In this document: positions 18,085 through 27,502 of the stretch, in pieces
How the letters are laid out: every line of letters starts with the position of its first letter
Numbering within the stretch: position 1 is the stretch's first letter
Assembly (NCBI RefSeq): GCF_014279875.1
Contig: NZ_CP047952.1
Coordinates: 1,798,001 to 1,862,000, forward strand
Length of the DNA stretch: 64,000 bases
Origin: Synechococcus sp. MEDNS5
GTDB lineage: Bacteria > Cyanobacteriota > Cyanobacteriia > PCC-6307 > Cyanobiaceae
Reading direction: 5' to 3'
Notes under the pieces: model-generated
Database searches by the model: none
What the model was told of the DNA's origin: nothing
What the model saw: the letters and a program-made list of their open reading frames with translations, nothing else
Translations under genes and position numbers: made by a program

Positions 18085-18116
18085 GCCAGGAGCACGGCTT
18101 GAGCAAAATTTCAGGA

Positions 18117-18187
<71 letters not shown>

Positions 18188-18282
18188 ATTAATACATCCG
18201 AATCAGTTCACCCTCGTTGGGTGGTGTTCCTGGATGCATGCTTCACCATTATGGCGTTCCGCCTGCCCCCTCCCCTGGCCTG

Positions 18283-19641
18283 ATGAGCAAGAGCACCCTT
18301 TCCGGGGGATCCCGACAACGCCTGATGTTCGCCTATGGACTCGGAGATGCTGGAACCGGACTAGCCGCCACGACGCTGGGTTTTTACCTGTTTCCCTTCT
18401 TCACCTCTGCGGCAGGGTTGCCAGCTTTCATTGCCGGCTCCCTCCTCACCGTGATCAAACTTTGGGATGCCATCAATGATCCCCTGATCGGTTGGATGAG
18501 CGATCACACCAACAGTCGATGGGGCCCAAGACTTCCCTGGATGTTTGCAGCTGCGCTGCCGTTAGGCATCAGCCTGGCAGCGATGTGGTGGGTCCCTGAG
18601 GGCAGCACGTTGCAACGCACAGCGTATTACGTACTGATGGCCATCCTGCTGATGACGGCCTACACAAGCGTGAATCTGCCCTACGCGGCGCTTTCCACCG
18701 AGCTCACACCGGATACGGCGATTCGCACGCGGCTGAATGCAGCTCGATTTACCGGATCCATCATGGCGGGAACCATCGGGTTGCTCATCGCTGTTTTCGT
18801 CTTGCGAGAGGGCAGTGGTGGCTACCTATTGATGGGACAAATCTCAGGAACGATCGCAGCAGTGGCAACCCTGCTTTGCTGCTGGGGTCTGGCCCCCTAT
18901 GCCAAAAAAGCGCAACGCCCCAGTGGCAACAAAGAGCCCTTGCTGCAACAACTGCGGCGCATTCGCTCAAACTCACGATTTCTGATGGTGCTAGGGCTGT
19001 ATTTGCTGCTGTGGTTTGGCCTACAGCTGATGCAAGTGGTTGCCTTGATTTGGCTCGTCCAAGTCATCCACGTTCCAGCTGGAATCGCCACGTTGCTCTT
19101 GCTTGCCTTCAATGTCGCAGCATTGGTGGGACTTCAGGTTTGGAGCGTGCTGTCGAACCGGCATGGACGCATCACAGCTCTCGGTTGGGGCTCGAGCATC
19201 TGGATTACCGCCTGCCTTCTTTCCACGCTCCTCAACCCGATCCCTGAAAACAGTGGCGTGGTTGCTCTGATCCCTGTGATCGGCTTGATCATGCTCGTGG
19301 GACTCGGAGCCTCAACCGCTTATCTCATCCCCTGGTCCCTGCTTCCCAATGCGATCGACGCGGATTCCACCCGCCCAGCGGGCCTTTACACCGCTTGGAT
19401 GGTGTTTGGGCAAAAATTAATCATTGGCCTCAGCATGAGCGTGTTTGGAACCTTGCTCTCGCTCACTGGATACATCTCCACGAAGACAGCCGATGGCGCC
19501 TTGAGTTCTGTCCAACAACCTGAAACAGCACTGATTGCCATTCGGCTTTGCATGGGTTTGATACCAGCTGTGTTAGTCGTGCTCGGGCTTCTGTTGATGC
19601 GACGCTGGCCCGACCGCGGCGCCCACCTGCAACGCGCATGA
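18283..19641 (+). CDS. GPH-family (MelB-like) cation:sugar symporter
   Basis: The 452-residue product is hydrophobic throughout, with about 12 membrane segments. It carries the family signature after the first helices, KLWDAINDPLIGWMSDHTNSRWGPRLPW, quoted here in two parts: KLWDAINDPLIGWMSD and RWGPRLPW. The first of these contains the Asp residues that bind sodium or protons in MelB. The substrate cannot be told. The ATG at 18283 is chosen because upstream codons look non-coding. Its stop overlaps the start of mlaE in an ATGA, so the two are translationally coupled. Confidence 0.85.
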   Translation: MSKSTLSGGSRQRLMFAYGLGDAGTGLAATTLGFYLFPFFTSAAGLPAFIAGSLLTVIKLWDAINDPLIGWMSDHTNSRWGPRLPWMFAAALPLGISLAAMWWVPEGSTLQRTAYYVLMAILLMTAYTSVNLPYAALSTELTPDTAIRTRLNAARFTGSIMAGTIGLLIAVFVLREGSGGYLLMGQISGTIAAVATLLCCWGLAPYAKKAQRPSGNKEPLLQQLRRIRSNSRFLMVLGLYLLLWFGLQLMQVVALIWLVQVIHVPAGIATLLLLAFNVAALVGLQVWSVLSNRHGRITALGWGSSIWITACLLSTLLNPIPENSGVVALIPVIGLIMLVGLGASTAYLIPWSLLPNAIDADSTRPAGLYTAWMVFGQKLIIGLSMSVFGTLLSLTGYISTKTADGALSSVQQPETALIAIRLCMGLIPAVLVVLGLLLMRRWPDRGAHLQRA

Positions 19642-20411
19642 CCTCCTCCCCGCTCCGTCTCCGCTTGAAATCCCCCCGTTGGCTGAACAGGCTCGGCAGC
19701 AGCCTGATCATCGGCGGGCAGGCCGTGACGGCCACCGCCAGGGGCCGCATCAACACCGTTGACCTGCTCGACCAACTGCAGGAAGCGGGTCCCGGCAGCT
19801 TCCTGATCGTGATCATCACGTCCCTGGCTGCGGGCACGGTATTCAACATCCAGATCACCAAGGAGCTGAGCAGCATGGGTGCCAGCGCCACGGTGGGTGG
19901 CGTGCTGGCTGTGGGCCTGGCGCGGGAGATTGCGCCGCTGCTCACGGCAACGTTGCTCACGGGCAAGGTGGCCACGGCCTACGCCGCCCAGCTCGGAACC
20001 ATGAAAGTGACCGAACAGATCGACGCGATCACCATGCTGCGCACCGACCCGGTGGAGTACCTGGTGGTGCCTCGACTGATCGCCATGGTGGTGATGGCCC
20101 CGGTGCAGTGCCTGCTGTTCTTCGGTGTAGCCATCTGGAGCGCCCAGATCAGCAGCACCGAGCTCTACGCGATTCCGCCAGAGGTGTTCTGGTCGTCGGT
20201 TCGCAGCTGGCTTCTGCCCGACGACATGCCGTTCATGCTGATCAAGGCCCTGGTGTTCGGCCTGCAGATCGCCGTGCTCTCCTGCGGCTGGGGCATGACC
20301 ACCCAGGGCGGCCCGAAGGAGGTGGGCACCAGCACCACCGGAGCCGTGGTGATGATCCTGGTCACCGTGGCCCTGATGGACACCGTGCTCACCCAGATCC
20401 TCTTCGGCTGA
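19638..20411 (+). CDS. mlaE: MlaE-type ABC transporter permease (lipid transport)
   Basis: The 257-residue permease is the membrane subunit of an MCE-type phospholipid transporter, the relative of chloroplast TGD1. It shows the MlaE pattern: FLIVIITSLAAGTVFNIQI, then GLAREIAPLLTATLLTGKVA, ELGTMKVTEQIDAI in the form QLGTMKVTEQIDAI, and the terminal GGPKEVGTSTTGAVV. The partner ATPase and MCE substrate-binding genes are not nearby. DUF3119 and DUF3086 genes follow in the same direction. Confidence 0.9.
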   Translation: MTSSPLRLRLKSPRWLNRLGSSLIIGGQAVTATARGRINTVDLLDQLQEAGPGSFLIVIITSLAAGTVFNIQITKELSSMGASATVGGVLAVGLAREIAPLLTATLLTGKVATAYAAQLGTMKVTEQIDAITMLRTDPVEYLVVPRLIAMVVMAPVQCLLFFGVAIWSAQISSTELYAIPPEVFWSSVRSWLLPDDMPFMLIKALVFGLQIAVLSCGWGMTTQGGPKEVGTSTTGAVVMILVTVALMDTVLTQILFG

Positions 20412-20423
20412 AGCCCCACCCCC

Positions 20424-20855
20424 ATGAGCGAACCTTCTCCAGCACCAGCCACCACTGACGCAAACAGCGTGAGCATCGCCCCCAGCCCGCGGCTACCCCT
20501 GGCGATTCTGCTGCTGAGTGCAGCGCTGCTGCCCTTACCGCTGCGCCCCTGGCCGAGCCTGGTGGTTGGGTTGTTCGGTCTGTTTCTGCTGGTGCAGACT
20601 TACAGCCTGCGCCTGGAGTTCTGCGTCGACACCCTGGTGGTGTGGCGCGGCCAGCAGGAACTGCGGCGCTTTCCCTACGCGGAGTGGCAGAGCTGGCGTT
20701 TGTTCGCAGCCTGGTTGCCCGGACTGTTGTTTTTCCGCGAGGTGAACAGCATTCACTTCCTGCCAATCCTGTTTGATCCAGCACAGCTACGCGAGCAGCT
20801 GGTGCTGCGGGTGGGCGCCCTGGAACAGCCGACCCCCCAGAACAACACCCCCTGA
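20424..20855 (+). CDS. DUF3119 family membrane protein
   Basis: The 143-residue product has two adjacent membrane helices (LPLAILLLSAALLPLPL and SLVVGLFGLFLLVQTY). A PH-like beta domain follows (LRLEFCVDTLVVWRGQQELRRFPY, then REVNSIHFLPILFDP). This arrangement is conserved in cyanobacteria and plastids; the function is unknown. It starts 12 bases after mlaE, which makes a role in membrane lipid handling a reasonable guess. Confidence 0.82.
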   Translation: MSEPSPAPATTDANSVSIAPSPRLPLAILLLSAALLPLPLRPWPSLVVGLFGLFLLVQTYSLRLEFCVDTLVVWRGQQELRRFPYAEWQSWRLFAAWLPGLLFFREVNSIHFLPILFDPAQLREQLVLRVGALEQPTPQNNTP

Positions 20856-20958
20856 AAACACGCCAGCGTTACGAAATAGAAACGCATTTAACGCATCCAC
20901 GTACCTTGCGTGCTAGGTCGTCGGCGATCCGCTGGAATGGAGTCAGGACAAGTGCGCC

Positions 20959-21915
20959 ATGCCTGACGACACCGATCTGACGCCCCAGGTGCCGGCCCCC
21001 CCGGAGCCAGGCCCCGAGCTGCAAAACCGTGAACAGAAAAACCATGCGCCCCTAATCCAGCTGGCCCTCACCGAGCTGCAAGAACGCCGCGACGCTTTGC
21101 AGCAGGAGATCGACACCCTCACGCAACGCAAACAGCAGCTGGAAACGGAGATGGCCGCCAGCTTTGCCGGGCAATCCGATGCGATCGCCCGACGCGTGAA
21201 GGGCTTCCAGGAATACCTGGGCGGCGCCCTCCAGGGGCTTGCCCAGTCGGTGGAAACCCTGGAGCTGGTGGCCCAGCCGGTGGTGGTGCAGCCCTCACCG
21301 CTCGACGCGCAGCAGTCCGCAGCCGAGGCCGCCGATCAGGCGGCCAGCGCAGGCGCAGCCCCGGCGCTGGCCGACACCTTCCGCCCCGATGAGGAGCTGA
21401 TCCGCGCCAACCTCAAACGCTTCTTGGAGCAGCCCGACTTCTACGCCGACCCCTGGAAGCTGCGCCGCAGCCTGGATGGGGCGGACACCGCCGTACTCGA
21501 GGACTGGTTCTTCAATCAGGGAGGACGCGGAGCCCAACCCAGTCGGGGCAGCCGGCCGCGCAACGTGCTGCTGGCGTCCGCGCTGATCGCAGTGGTTGGG
21601 GAGCTCTACGGCGATCAGTTCCAGACCCTGGTGCTGGCGGGCCAACCCGAACGGCTGGGCGACTGGCGACGGGGTCTGCAGGATGCCCTGGGCCTGGGCC
21701 GGGAGGATTTCGGCCCCAACAGCGGCATCGTGCTTTTTGAGCGAGGCGACGCCCTGGTGGAACGGGCCGACCGCCTTGAGGAACGGGGTGAGGTACCACT
21801 GATCCTGATCGATGCCTCGGAGCAAGTGGTGGACATTCCCGTGCTTCAGTTTCCGCTCTGGCTGGCCTTTGCGGCCGGACCAGGTGAAACCGACGACATC
21901 GACGACCTGCTCTGA
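20959..21915 (+). CDS. DUF3086 family protein with coiled coil
   Basis: The 318-residue soluble protein starts with a disordered Pro/Glu segment. A long coiled coil follows (LALTELQERRDALQQEID, then TQRKQQLETEM), and then a cyanobacteria-specific globular domain from about residue 140 (LKRFLEQPDFYADPWKLRR, LASALIAVVGELYGDQFQ, DIPVLQFPLWLAFA). The C-terminal part resembles a DNA/ATP-independent regulatory domain of unknown role. Its stop overlaps the plsY start (TGATG). Confidence 0.82.
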   Translation: MPDDTDLTPQVPAPPEPGPELQNREQKNHAPLIQLALTELQERRDALQQEIDTLTQRKQQLETEMAASFAGQSDAIARRVKGFQEYLGGALQGLAQSVETLELVAQPVVVQPSPLDAQQSAAEAADQAASAGAAPALADTFRPDEELIRANLKRFLEQPDFYADPWKLRRSLDGADTAVLEDWFFNQGGRGAQPSRGSRPRNVLLASALIAVVGELYGDQFQTLVLAGQPERLGDWRRGLQDALGLGREDFGPNSGIVLFERGDALVERADRLEERGEVPLILIDASEQVVDIPVLQFPLWLAFAAGPGETDDIDDLL

Positions 21916-22526
21916 TGGGCCTCCTCTCTGTGCTGCTGGGCTATCTGCTCGGCTCCATCCCCAGCGGCTTCCTGGCCGGACGCTGGTGCAAAGGCATCGA
22001 CCTGCGCACGATCGGATCGGGCTCCACCGGCGCCACCAACGTGCTGCGCAATGTGGGCAAGGGCCCGGCCCTGGTGGTGTTTCTGGTGGATGTGGGCAAG
22101 GGAGCGGCGGCAGTGCTGCTGGCCCGGGCCCTCACCGAAGGCCTGGTGGGGATGGAGCTGATGCGCAACTGGGTGGAGGTGCTGGCTGGCCTGGCGGCCC
22201 TGGCTGGTCACATCTGGCCAGTGTGGCTGGGCTTCAAGGGCGGCAAGGCAGTGGCCACTGGCTTTGGCCTGTTCCTCGGCCTGGCCTGGCCGGTGGGACT
22301 GGCCTGCTTCGGGGTGTTCGTGGCCGTGTTCAGCCTGAGCCGGATCGTGTCGCTGGCCAGCGTGATAGCCGCCGTGAGCCTGCCCCTGCTGATGGTGCTC
22401 TCCACCGGCAGCCCTCCCTACATCCTGGTGACGTTGGTGGCGATGGTGCTGGTGCTCTGGCGCCACCGCAGCAACCTGCAGCGCCTGATCAACGGCAGCG
22501 AACCCAAGGTGGGACAGAAGCCTTGA
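21915..22526 (+). CDS. plsY: Glycerol-3-phosphate acyltransferase PlsY
   Basis: This membrane enzyme transfers an acyl group from acyl-phosphate to glycerol-3-phosphate, the first step of phospholipid synthesis. The 203-residue protein carries the three family motifs: LGSIPSGFLAGR, GSGSTGATNVLRNVGK, and FKGGKAVATGFG. It has about five membrane helices. The ATG overlaps the preceding stop, so translation is coupled to the DUF3086 gene. Confidence 0.96.
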   Translation: MGLLSVLLGYLLGSIPSGFLAGRWCKGIDLRTIGSGSTGATNVLRNVGKGPALVVFLVDVGKGAAAVLLARALTEGLVGMELMRNWVEVLAGLAALAGHIWPVWLGFKGGKAVATGFGLFLGLAWPVGLACFGVFVAVFSLSRIVSLASVIAAVSLPLLMVLSTGSPPYILVTLVAMVLVLWRHRSNLQRLINGSEPKVGQKP

Positions 22527-22604
22527 GTGCAGCGACCGGCCTGGGCCTGCTCACGCTGATTGCACAGGTTGAGATTGCAGGGCACACGCGTGTGCTGGTG
22601 CTGG

Positions 22605-22865
22605 ATGACTGCGCTCAAAAGCACGCTGCTGCATGAAGCAATGCACCGGCTGCAGCACTGCCGCCAGCCGGAACTGGCGGATCAACTCGATGCTGCACAT
22701 CGCGTAAACGCCCTGGAGGAAGAAGCCAGGGAGCTCCAGCGCTGGGGCGACAAGAAGCCTGACTCAGGGGTGAACTGGGCTGAATGCACGCCTCGCCGAC
22801 GACGATCTGCTGAAAGCGATCAGTCCATCCGGCGCACGGGGCCGGGGTATTGCGCAAGTTGCTGA
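22605..22865 (+). CDS. Doubtful small protein (86 aa)
   Basis: The frame from ATG 22605 encodes a charged helix (TLLHEAMHRLQHCRQPELAD, then NALEEEARELQRWGDKK). This looks natural for about 55 residues and then becomes Arg-rich chance sequence overlapping the 3' end of the opposite PIN-toxin gene. It could be the remnant of a gene whose end was replaced when the toxin module inserted. Low confidence. Confidence 0.25.
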   Translation: MTALKSTLLHEAMHRLQHCRQPELADQLDAAHRVNALEEEARELQRWGDKKPDSGVNWAECTPRRRRSAESDQSIRRTGPGYCASC

Positions 22866-23209
22866 TCCGCTGTGATCAGCAATAAGCCATCGGCCTGCGC
22901 CTGGGCCAGCAACAAGCGATCGAAGGGATCACGATGCAGCGGCGGCAACTGCCCCACAGCCAAAACATGGTGCGCCTCCACAGGCAACTCACGCCAGCCA
23001 GCCTCCACTAGGACCTGGCGGAGCAAAGAGGGCTCCAACTGAAAGTCGGGCCGATCCAGACCACGTTTCATCACCAGTTCCCAGAGGCTTGCCACGCTGA
23101 ACACAGGTGTATTCATGGGGTCTTCCAGCAAGCGAACCAGCGCTGGATCAAGACGCTCGGGCTCCCCCATGGCCCACACCAACAGGTGGGTGTCCAACAA
23201 CAACTGCAT
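22820..23209 (-). CDS. PIN-domain toxin of a type II toxin-antitoxin pair
   Basis: The 129-residue protein is a PIN-fold ribonuclease toxin. Acidic metal residues are visible in LLLDTHLLVW (first Asp), SVASLWELVMKR (Glu) and DPFDRLLLAQAQADGL (Asp pair), followed by ITADQQL. Length and order match the COG3744-type PIN toxins that pair with Phd-like antitoxins. Its ATG directly abuts the stop of the antitoxin gene upstream. The target RNA is unknown. Confidence 0.85.
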   Translation of the reverse strand: MQLLLDTHLLVWAMGEPERLDPALVRLLEDPMNTPVFSVASLWELVMKRGLDRPDFQLEPSLLRQVLVEAGWRELPVEAHHVLAVGQLPPLHRDPFDRLLLAQAQADGLLLITADQQLAQYPGPVRRMD

Positions 23210-23467
23210 TCAGCTCTGGGCAACCCCTTCAAACAAGTTGGCCATCGCCTCCTGGCTCATACGATCAAAGTCGTCCGGCACCGAGACCAGACCCTTCAGC
23301 AACCCCAGCCGCGAGGACACCGGTGCTGCATCACCGGCCTGGGCCAGGGGTGTGACGCGCACCATCGGCTTACCGGCCTTGCAGATCACAAACGACTGAC
23401 CAGCTGCCGCCTCATCCACCAAGCGCAATAGATGAGTTTTGGCCTCGTGCATGTTGACCCGCTTCAC
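23210..23467 (-). CDS. Phd/YefM-family antitoxin
   Basis: The N-terminus has the Phd pattern VNMHEAKTHLLRLVDEAAAG, then FVICKAGKPMVRVTPL. This is the DNA-binding domain that also represses its own promoter, and the C-terminal half would wrap the PIN toxin. The GTG at 23467, a few bases after GAGGGG, is chosen over TTG codons upstream and ATG 23437 inside the conserved core. An 8-bp palindrome (AGTCGACT, 23495-23502) upstream could be an operator, but it is short. Confidence 0.82.
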   Translation of the reverse strand: MKRVNMHEAKTHLLRLVDEAAAGQSFVICKAGKPMVRVTPLAQAGDAAPVSSRLGLLKGLVSVPDDFDRMSQEAMANLFEGVAQS

Positions 23468-23538
23468 CACGCCCCTCAACAATTCAACCAGCTCAGTCGA
23501 CTAACCAAGGCAAGGGTCGCTCCAGGAGGATCACTGCG

Positions 23539-23748
23539 GTGACCTTCCTGGAAGCCGGATCCACCAATCGCAACAGCATCAACAGCGATGCCGACAACGG
23601 TGCCCTGGTGGAACTCGGCCTCGACTGCACCACCTACAACTTCACCGACACCTCCATGGGCGTCTACGCCCGCACCGGGGTGGTGCTCTGGGGTGGTGAT
23701 CGCGGCACCTCCTGGCAGGTGCAGTGCGGTCTCAACTTCCGGTTCTGA
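23539..23748 (+). pseudogene. C-terminal fragment of an outer-membrane beta-barrel protein
   Basis: The 69-residue frame consists of alternating beta strands ([41 protein letters not shown]) and ends in phenylalanine, the usual last residue of outer-membrane barrels. No signal peptide or upstream barrel is present, so it appears to be a remnant. It lies between the antitoxin gene and pyrF and overlaps the end of pyrF by 17 bases. Confidence 0.45.
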
Positions 23749-24493
23749 GTTCAGCGCAGCAAGCGGCAAACGCATCACTCGGATCCTCCGCCTTGGTAAT
23801 CGGCCGGCCGATCACCAACTGGCTTGCACCTGCTGAAATCGCCTCAGCAGGCCCCATTACACGGGCCTGATCACCCACCGCTGCCCCCTTGGGACGGATC
23901 CCGGGCGTCACCAACGCAAACGGCTCGGGGTGCTGGGCCCGTAACGCCGCGGCCTCTAGAGGTGAGCACACACAGCCGCCGATGCCGGCAGTCGCCGAGA
24001 GCTGCGCCAATGCCGGCACCCGTTCGGCGATGGCCTGGGCAATGGCGAGTTCCCGTTGCAGTCGTTGCTCCTCCCAACTGGTGAGCACCGTGACTGCCAA
24101 CAAAGTGGGAACCCGCTGCCCGCTGCTTTGCGCTCCTTCCACCGCCGCGGTCTGAGCCGCCTGCAACGCTTCGTTGCCGGCGCAGGCATGCACGGTGATC
24201 AGCTCCGCACCCAGCGCCGCCGCCCGCCGGCAAGCGCCCGCCATCGTGACCGGGATGTCGTGAAATTTGAGATCGAGAAACACCCGCAGGCCCTGCTCAC
24301 GCAACTGAGCCACCACCTCCGGCCCAGCCTGCAAGAACAACTCCAGCCCCACCTTCACCCAACGCAGCCCTTCCACTTGAGCGCTGAAGGCCAAAGCCTG
24401 ATCAGGCGCCATGCCGTCGAGGGCCACGATGATCCGATCAGCCGGAAGGGCGGAACGCAACGAAGCCAAGACAGCCGCAGCAGCAGTCTCCAT
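23732..24493 (-). CDS. pyrF: Orotidine 5'-phosphate decarboxylase
   Basis: It converts OMP to UMP in pyrimidine synthesis. The 253-residue protein shows RIIVALDGM at the N-terminus, the catalytic [12 protein letters not shown] (Lys-Asp-x-x-x-Asp type charged network), and GIRPKG plus [12 protein letters not shown] for phosphate binding. The ATG at 24493 leaves a 24-bp divergent gap to the cupin gene. A longer frame to 24580 would run through that gene. Confidence 0.95.
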   Translation of the reverse strand: METAAAAVLASLRSALPADRIIVALDGMAPDQALAFSAQVEGLRWVKVGLELFLQAGPEVVAQLREQGLRVFLDLKFHDIPVTMAGACRRAAALGAELITVHACAGNEALQAAQTAAVEGAQSSGQRVPTLLAVTVLTSWEEQRLQRELAIAQAIAERVPALAQLSATAGIGGCVCSPLEAAALRAQHPEPFALVTPGIRPKGAAVGDQARVMGPAEAISAGASQLVIGRPITKAEDPSDAFAACCAELRTGS

Positions 24494-24517
24494 CCTGAGG
24501 CCACAGCGACCCGAGCC

Positions 24518-24955
24518 ATGCTTCCGCGCATCATTCACCCCGAAAACCTCCAGGGCTACCGCTTCAGCGATCAGGACCACTGCCGACTGGCCCTGCTCAG
24601 CTCACCAGCCGATGGGGATGACGACCGCGGTTCCCAGGAAGGGATCAGCCTGTTTCTGGAAATCCATGACCCCTGCGACCGGGTGCCGTTGCACACCCAC
24701 CATCACTCTGCGGAGTTTTATTTCGTGCTGCGGGGCACGGTGATCTTCCACATCGAGGAACGCTCGATCACGGCGAACACCGGCGACTTTGTGGTGGTTC
24801 CAGCGGAGGCCATTCACGATTTCGAGAATCCCGGCCCCGACCGCCTTTACCTGCTCACCGTGCTCAACCGCGATGAGGGCTTCTCGGAAATCCTGCGCCA
24901 GGGCATCCCCACTGCCCTCGAACCCGAAGATCTGGAGGTGCTGCGCAGCCTTTGA
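24518..24955 (+). CDS. Cupin-domain protein
   Basis: The 145-residue protein holds one cupin barrel. Motif 1 is seen as [18 protein letters not shown] with three histidines and a glutamate, a typical metal site, and motif 2 as [18 protein letters not shown]. The substrate is unknown; it may be a dioxygenase, an isomerase or a sensor. It is divergent from pyrF and followed by the second toxin-antitoxin module. Confidence 0.8.
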   Translation: MLPRIIHPENLQGYRFSDQDHCRLALLSSPADGDDDRGSQEGISLFLEIHDPCDRVPLHTHHHSAEFYFVLRGTVIFHIEERSITANTGDFVVVPAEAIHDFENPGPDRLYLLTVLNRDEGFSEILRQGIPTALEPEDLEVLRSL

Positions 24956-25108
24956 CGCCCCGTGGCTCTCGCGGATCCTCGACGCAAGGGAACGCTGATG
25001 CTGGCGGCGCGAGCCACACATTGAGATCAGGCAGATCAGCGGCCAGCGACAGAACCAAGGCAAGCAATGGATCCGGAGTCCATCCCATCGCGCCGGCACT
25101 GGAAAGAC

Positions 25109-25128
25109 TTAGCCGGATTTCCGGCTAA
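25109..25128. promoter_or_regulatory. Palindrome upstream of antitoxin gene, likely operator
   Basis: Two 9-bp arms (TTAGCCGGA and TCCGGCTAA) are exact inverted repeats with a 2-base spacer, ending 9 bases before the antitoxin ATG. Phd-type antitoxins repress their own operon by binding such palindromes, so autoregulation is the obvious reading. The lack of a T-run argues against a terminator. Confidence 0.7.
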
Positions 25129-25137
25129 GCTAAATAG

Positions 25138-25365
25138 ATGCAAGTGAATCTCCACGACGCCAAGACCAACCTCTCCCGCTATGTGGAGCAGGCCCTGGAT
25201 GGGGATGAGGTGGTGATCGCTCGGGCCGGCAAACCGTTGGTGAAGCTCGTGCCCGTTGACACCTCACCGCGCAGGCGGACGCTTGGGTTCATGCGCAGCC
25301 AGGGCATCGCCACCGCTGATGTGAAAGGCGACTTCGTTGATGACATCAACGCCATGTTCAGCTAA
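25138..25365 (+). CDS. Phd/YefM-family antitoxin (second module)
   Basis: The 75-residue protein begins MQVNLHDAKTNLSRYVEQAL, then VVIARAGKPLVKLVPV, the standard Phd N-terminal domain. A short C-terminal toxin-binding tail (IATADVKGDFVDDINAMF) follows. The stop overlaps the first base of the toxin ATG, so the two are translated together. A near-perfect palindrome sits just upstream. Confidence 0.88.
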   Translation: MQVNLHDAKTNLSRYVEQALDGDEVVIARAGKPLVKLVPVDTSPRRRTLGFMRSQGIATADVKGDFVDDINAMFS

Positions 25366-25775
25366 TGACCAGCCGAACAGCACCGCCGCGCCTGCTCGAC
25401 ACGCAGCTGCTGATCTGGATGGCCTTTGCACCGGAACAGCTCCCATCCACGCTGATCCCAGATCTGGAAGACCGTCAACAACGCTTTGTCGTGAGTGTGG
25501 TCAGCCTCTGGGAAGTTGCGATCAAACGCTCGCTCAACCGGCCCGATTTTCAGTTTGACGCTGCTGCGTTACGCCAGCATCTCCAGCGTGAAGGGTTTGA
25601 AGAGTTAGCCATCCAGGCCGAGCATTGCTTAGCCGTTCAACATCTGCCCTGGCACCACAAGGATCCCTTTGATCGGTTGCTGATCGCTCAGGCTGAGCGG
25701 GAACAGCTCAAGCTGCTGAGTTGCGATCAGCGCTTGCGCCACTACGGAACCAGCGTGACGCTGCTCAATCGGTGA
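25365..25775 (+). CDS. PIN-domain toxin (second module)
   Basis: The 136-residue PIN ribonuclease has the acidic residues in [22 protein letters not shown] and [15 protein letters not shown], and ends with [11 protein letters not shown]. It is clearly related to the toxin at 22820-23209, sharing NRPDFQF / DRPDFQL and the DPFDRLL motif. Its last 11 bases overlap the convergent end of tyrS. Confidence 0.87.
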   Translation: MTSRTAPPRLLDTQLLIWMAFAPEQLPSTLIPDLEDRQQRFVVSVVSLWEVAIKRSLNRPDFQFDAAALRQHLQREGFEELAIQAEHCLAVQHLPWHHKDPFDRLLIAQAEREQLKLLSCDQRLRHYGTSVTLLNR

Positions 25776-27009
25776 GCCTCCGGAAGGTTTTCTTGCCCAG
25801 CTGCAGCACCTTGCCCTCCAGCTCCGCTGCGGACGCAAACTCCTGGTTGGGATCGCTGATCTTTTCTCCCTCCAGACGCACAGCACCACCCTTGATCTGA
25901 CGCCGCGCCTCGCTGCTGCTGGCACAGATGCCCACCGCGCTGAGCAGATAGAAGGCCTTGGCCGGGAAGTTCACCTGCGCCAGGGAGGCCTCGGGCACCT
26001 CCGCCGCCGCATCACCAGCTCCGCTCACCAAGGTGGCGGCATCGCGCTGGGCCTTCTCGGCTGCCTCCAGTCCATGGCGGCTGGCGGTCACCGCCAGGGC
26101 CATCGCCTTCTGCTTCTCGCGCGGATTCTCCGGCAATGCCGCCAGATCCAGGTCGGTGAGCAAGGTCACGTAGTCGTTGATCGCCCCGTCGCCCACCTTT
26201 TCGAGCTTGGAGTACATCGAGAGGGGATCCTCCTCCAGCCCCACCACGTTGCCGAGGCTCTTGCTCATCTTCTGCACCCCGTCCAGACCCACCAGGATCG
26301 GCAACAGCAACCCGAACTGCGTTCCCTTGCCGAAATGGCGCTGCAGATCGCGGCCCATGGCCACATTGAACTTCTGATCAGTGCCGCCCAATTCCACATC
26401 GGCATTCACGGCCACCGAGTCGTACCCCTGCAGCAGCGGATAGAGAAACTCATGCAGGGCAATGGGCGTGCCGCTGCCATAGCGCTTGGAGAAGTCGTCC
26501 TTCGCCAGCATCTGGCCCACGGTGCCAGTGCCGAGCAGGCCGATCACCGCCGGCAGGTCCATGCCCTCAAGCCATTCGGAGTTGTAGCGCACCTCCAGGC
26601 GTCCAGGGGTCTCGAAATCCAGCAGGGCTGTGTCCTTCGGTTGGCCCTGGCCCAACTGCCGCAGGTAGGTGGAGGCGTTGGCGGCCACCTGCTCCTTGCT
26701 GAGCTGCACCCGGGTGTCGCTTTTGCCGGTGGGATCGCCGATCCGTGCGGTGAAATCCCCGATGATCAGCACCGCCGTATGGCCCGCTTCCTGAAACGCA
26801 CGCAGCTTGCGGAACAGGATGCTATGACCCAGGTGAATGCTGCTGCCGGTGGGGTCGATGCCCAATTTCACGCGCAACGGCCGCCCCTGCGTCTCCGCTT
26901 GCGCCAGGCGCGCCGCCAGGGCCTGATCCGCATCGGCGGGGTCTCCCGCAGGAAAGAGATCGGCCATGCCGCGCGACAGCCTGGCCGGCAAGGACGGGGT
27001 CGGGGCCAT
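25765..27009 (-). CDS. tyrS: Tyrosyl-tRNA synthetase
   Basis: This class I synthetase charges tRNA-Tyr. The 414-residue protein has the HIGH motif as SSIHLGHSI and the KMSKS motif intact ([10 protein letters not shown]). Tyrosine-binding and dimer regions are present ([16 protein letters not shown]), and a C-terminal S4 RNA-binding domain follows ([20 protein letters not shown]). The length and motifs place it in the second bacterial TyrRS subgroup. ATG at 27009; an internal ATG at 26967 would still keep all motifs. Confidence 0.96.
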   Translation of the reverse strand: MAPTPSLPARLSRGMADLFPAGDPADADQALAARLAQAETQGRPLRVKLGIDPTGSSIHLGHSILFRKLRAFQEAGHTAVLIIGDFTARIGDPTGKSDTRVQLSKEQVAANASTYLRQLGQGQPKDTALLDFETPGRLEVRYNSEWLEGMDLPAVIGLLGTGTVGQMLAKDDFSKRYGSGTPIALHEFLYPLLQGYDSVAVNADVELGGTDQKFNVAMGRDLQRHFGKGTQFGLLLPILVGLDGVQKMSKSLGNVVGLEEDPLSMYSKLEKVGDGAINDYVTLLTDLDLAALPENPREKQKAMALAVTASRHGLEAAEKAQRDAATLVSGAGDAAAEVPEASLAQVNFPAKAFYLLSAVGICASSSEARRQIKGGAVRLEGEKISDPNQEFASAAELEGKVLQLGKKTFRRLTD

Positions 27010-27050
27010 GAACAGGCGGAGCGGTTGCGGGCTGAATCGTACGGGTCGCC

Positions 27051-27377
27051 TCAGCTGGGGGGCTGCTCCAGCTGACTCTTCATTCGCTCCAGCGTGCCGT
27101 GCATCTGCTCGAACATCTGTTCCGGGGTGATGCCGAACTGACCGAGCTGGGTGCGCAGCTGCTCCACCGTGAGCTTGGCCTGGAAGTCTTCCGAAAGCTC
27201 GAAGCGCTTCATGAACACGCGGTAGCGCTCCATCAGCTCCTCCATCGTGTCGATGAATTTCTTCTTGCCCTCCCGGTCGAACTTGCCGTAATCAGAACCC
27301 AGCTGCATCAGTTGCTGGTAATCGCCGAACAGCCGCTTGGCCTCCTCCTGCACGATTTCGGAGTCGAAGAACGCCAT
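27051..27377 (-). CDS. DUF1825 family protein
   Basis: The 108-residue all-helical protein ([55 protein letters not shown]) belongs to a family found throughout cyanobacteria. Its role is unknown. It lies upstream of tyrS on the same strand with a 41-bp gap and is divergent from the LuxR-type gene. Confidence 0.88.
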   Translation of the reverse strand: MAFFDSEIVQEEAKRLFGDYQQLMQLGSDYGKFDREGKKKFIDTMEELMERYRVFMKRFELSEDFQAKLTVEQLRTQLGQFGITPEQMFEQMHGTLERMKSQLEQPPS

Positions 27378-27502
27378 GGCTCCATCCGTTTACTTGAGAA
27401 AGTCTGAACAATTGCCGCCGTCGCTGACAGTGCGGATCCACACCCCTGGATTCGAGCCACGATGAAAACGCCAGCGGCCTTGGTTCCCGACCGTTTTCAC
27501 CG

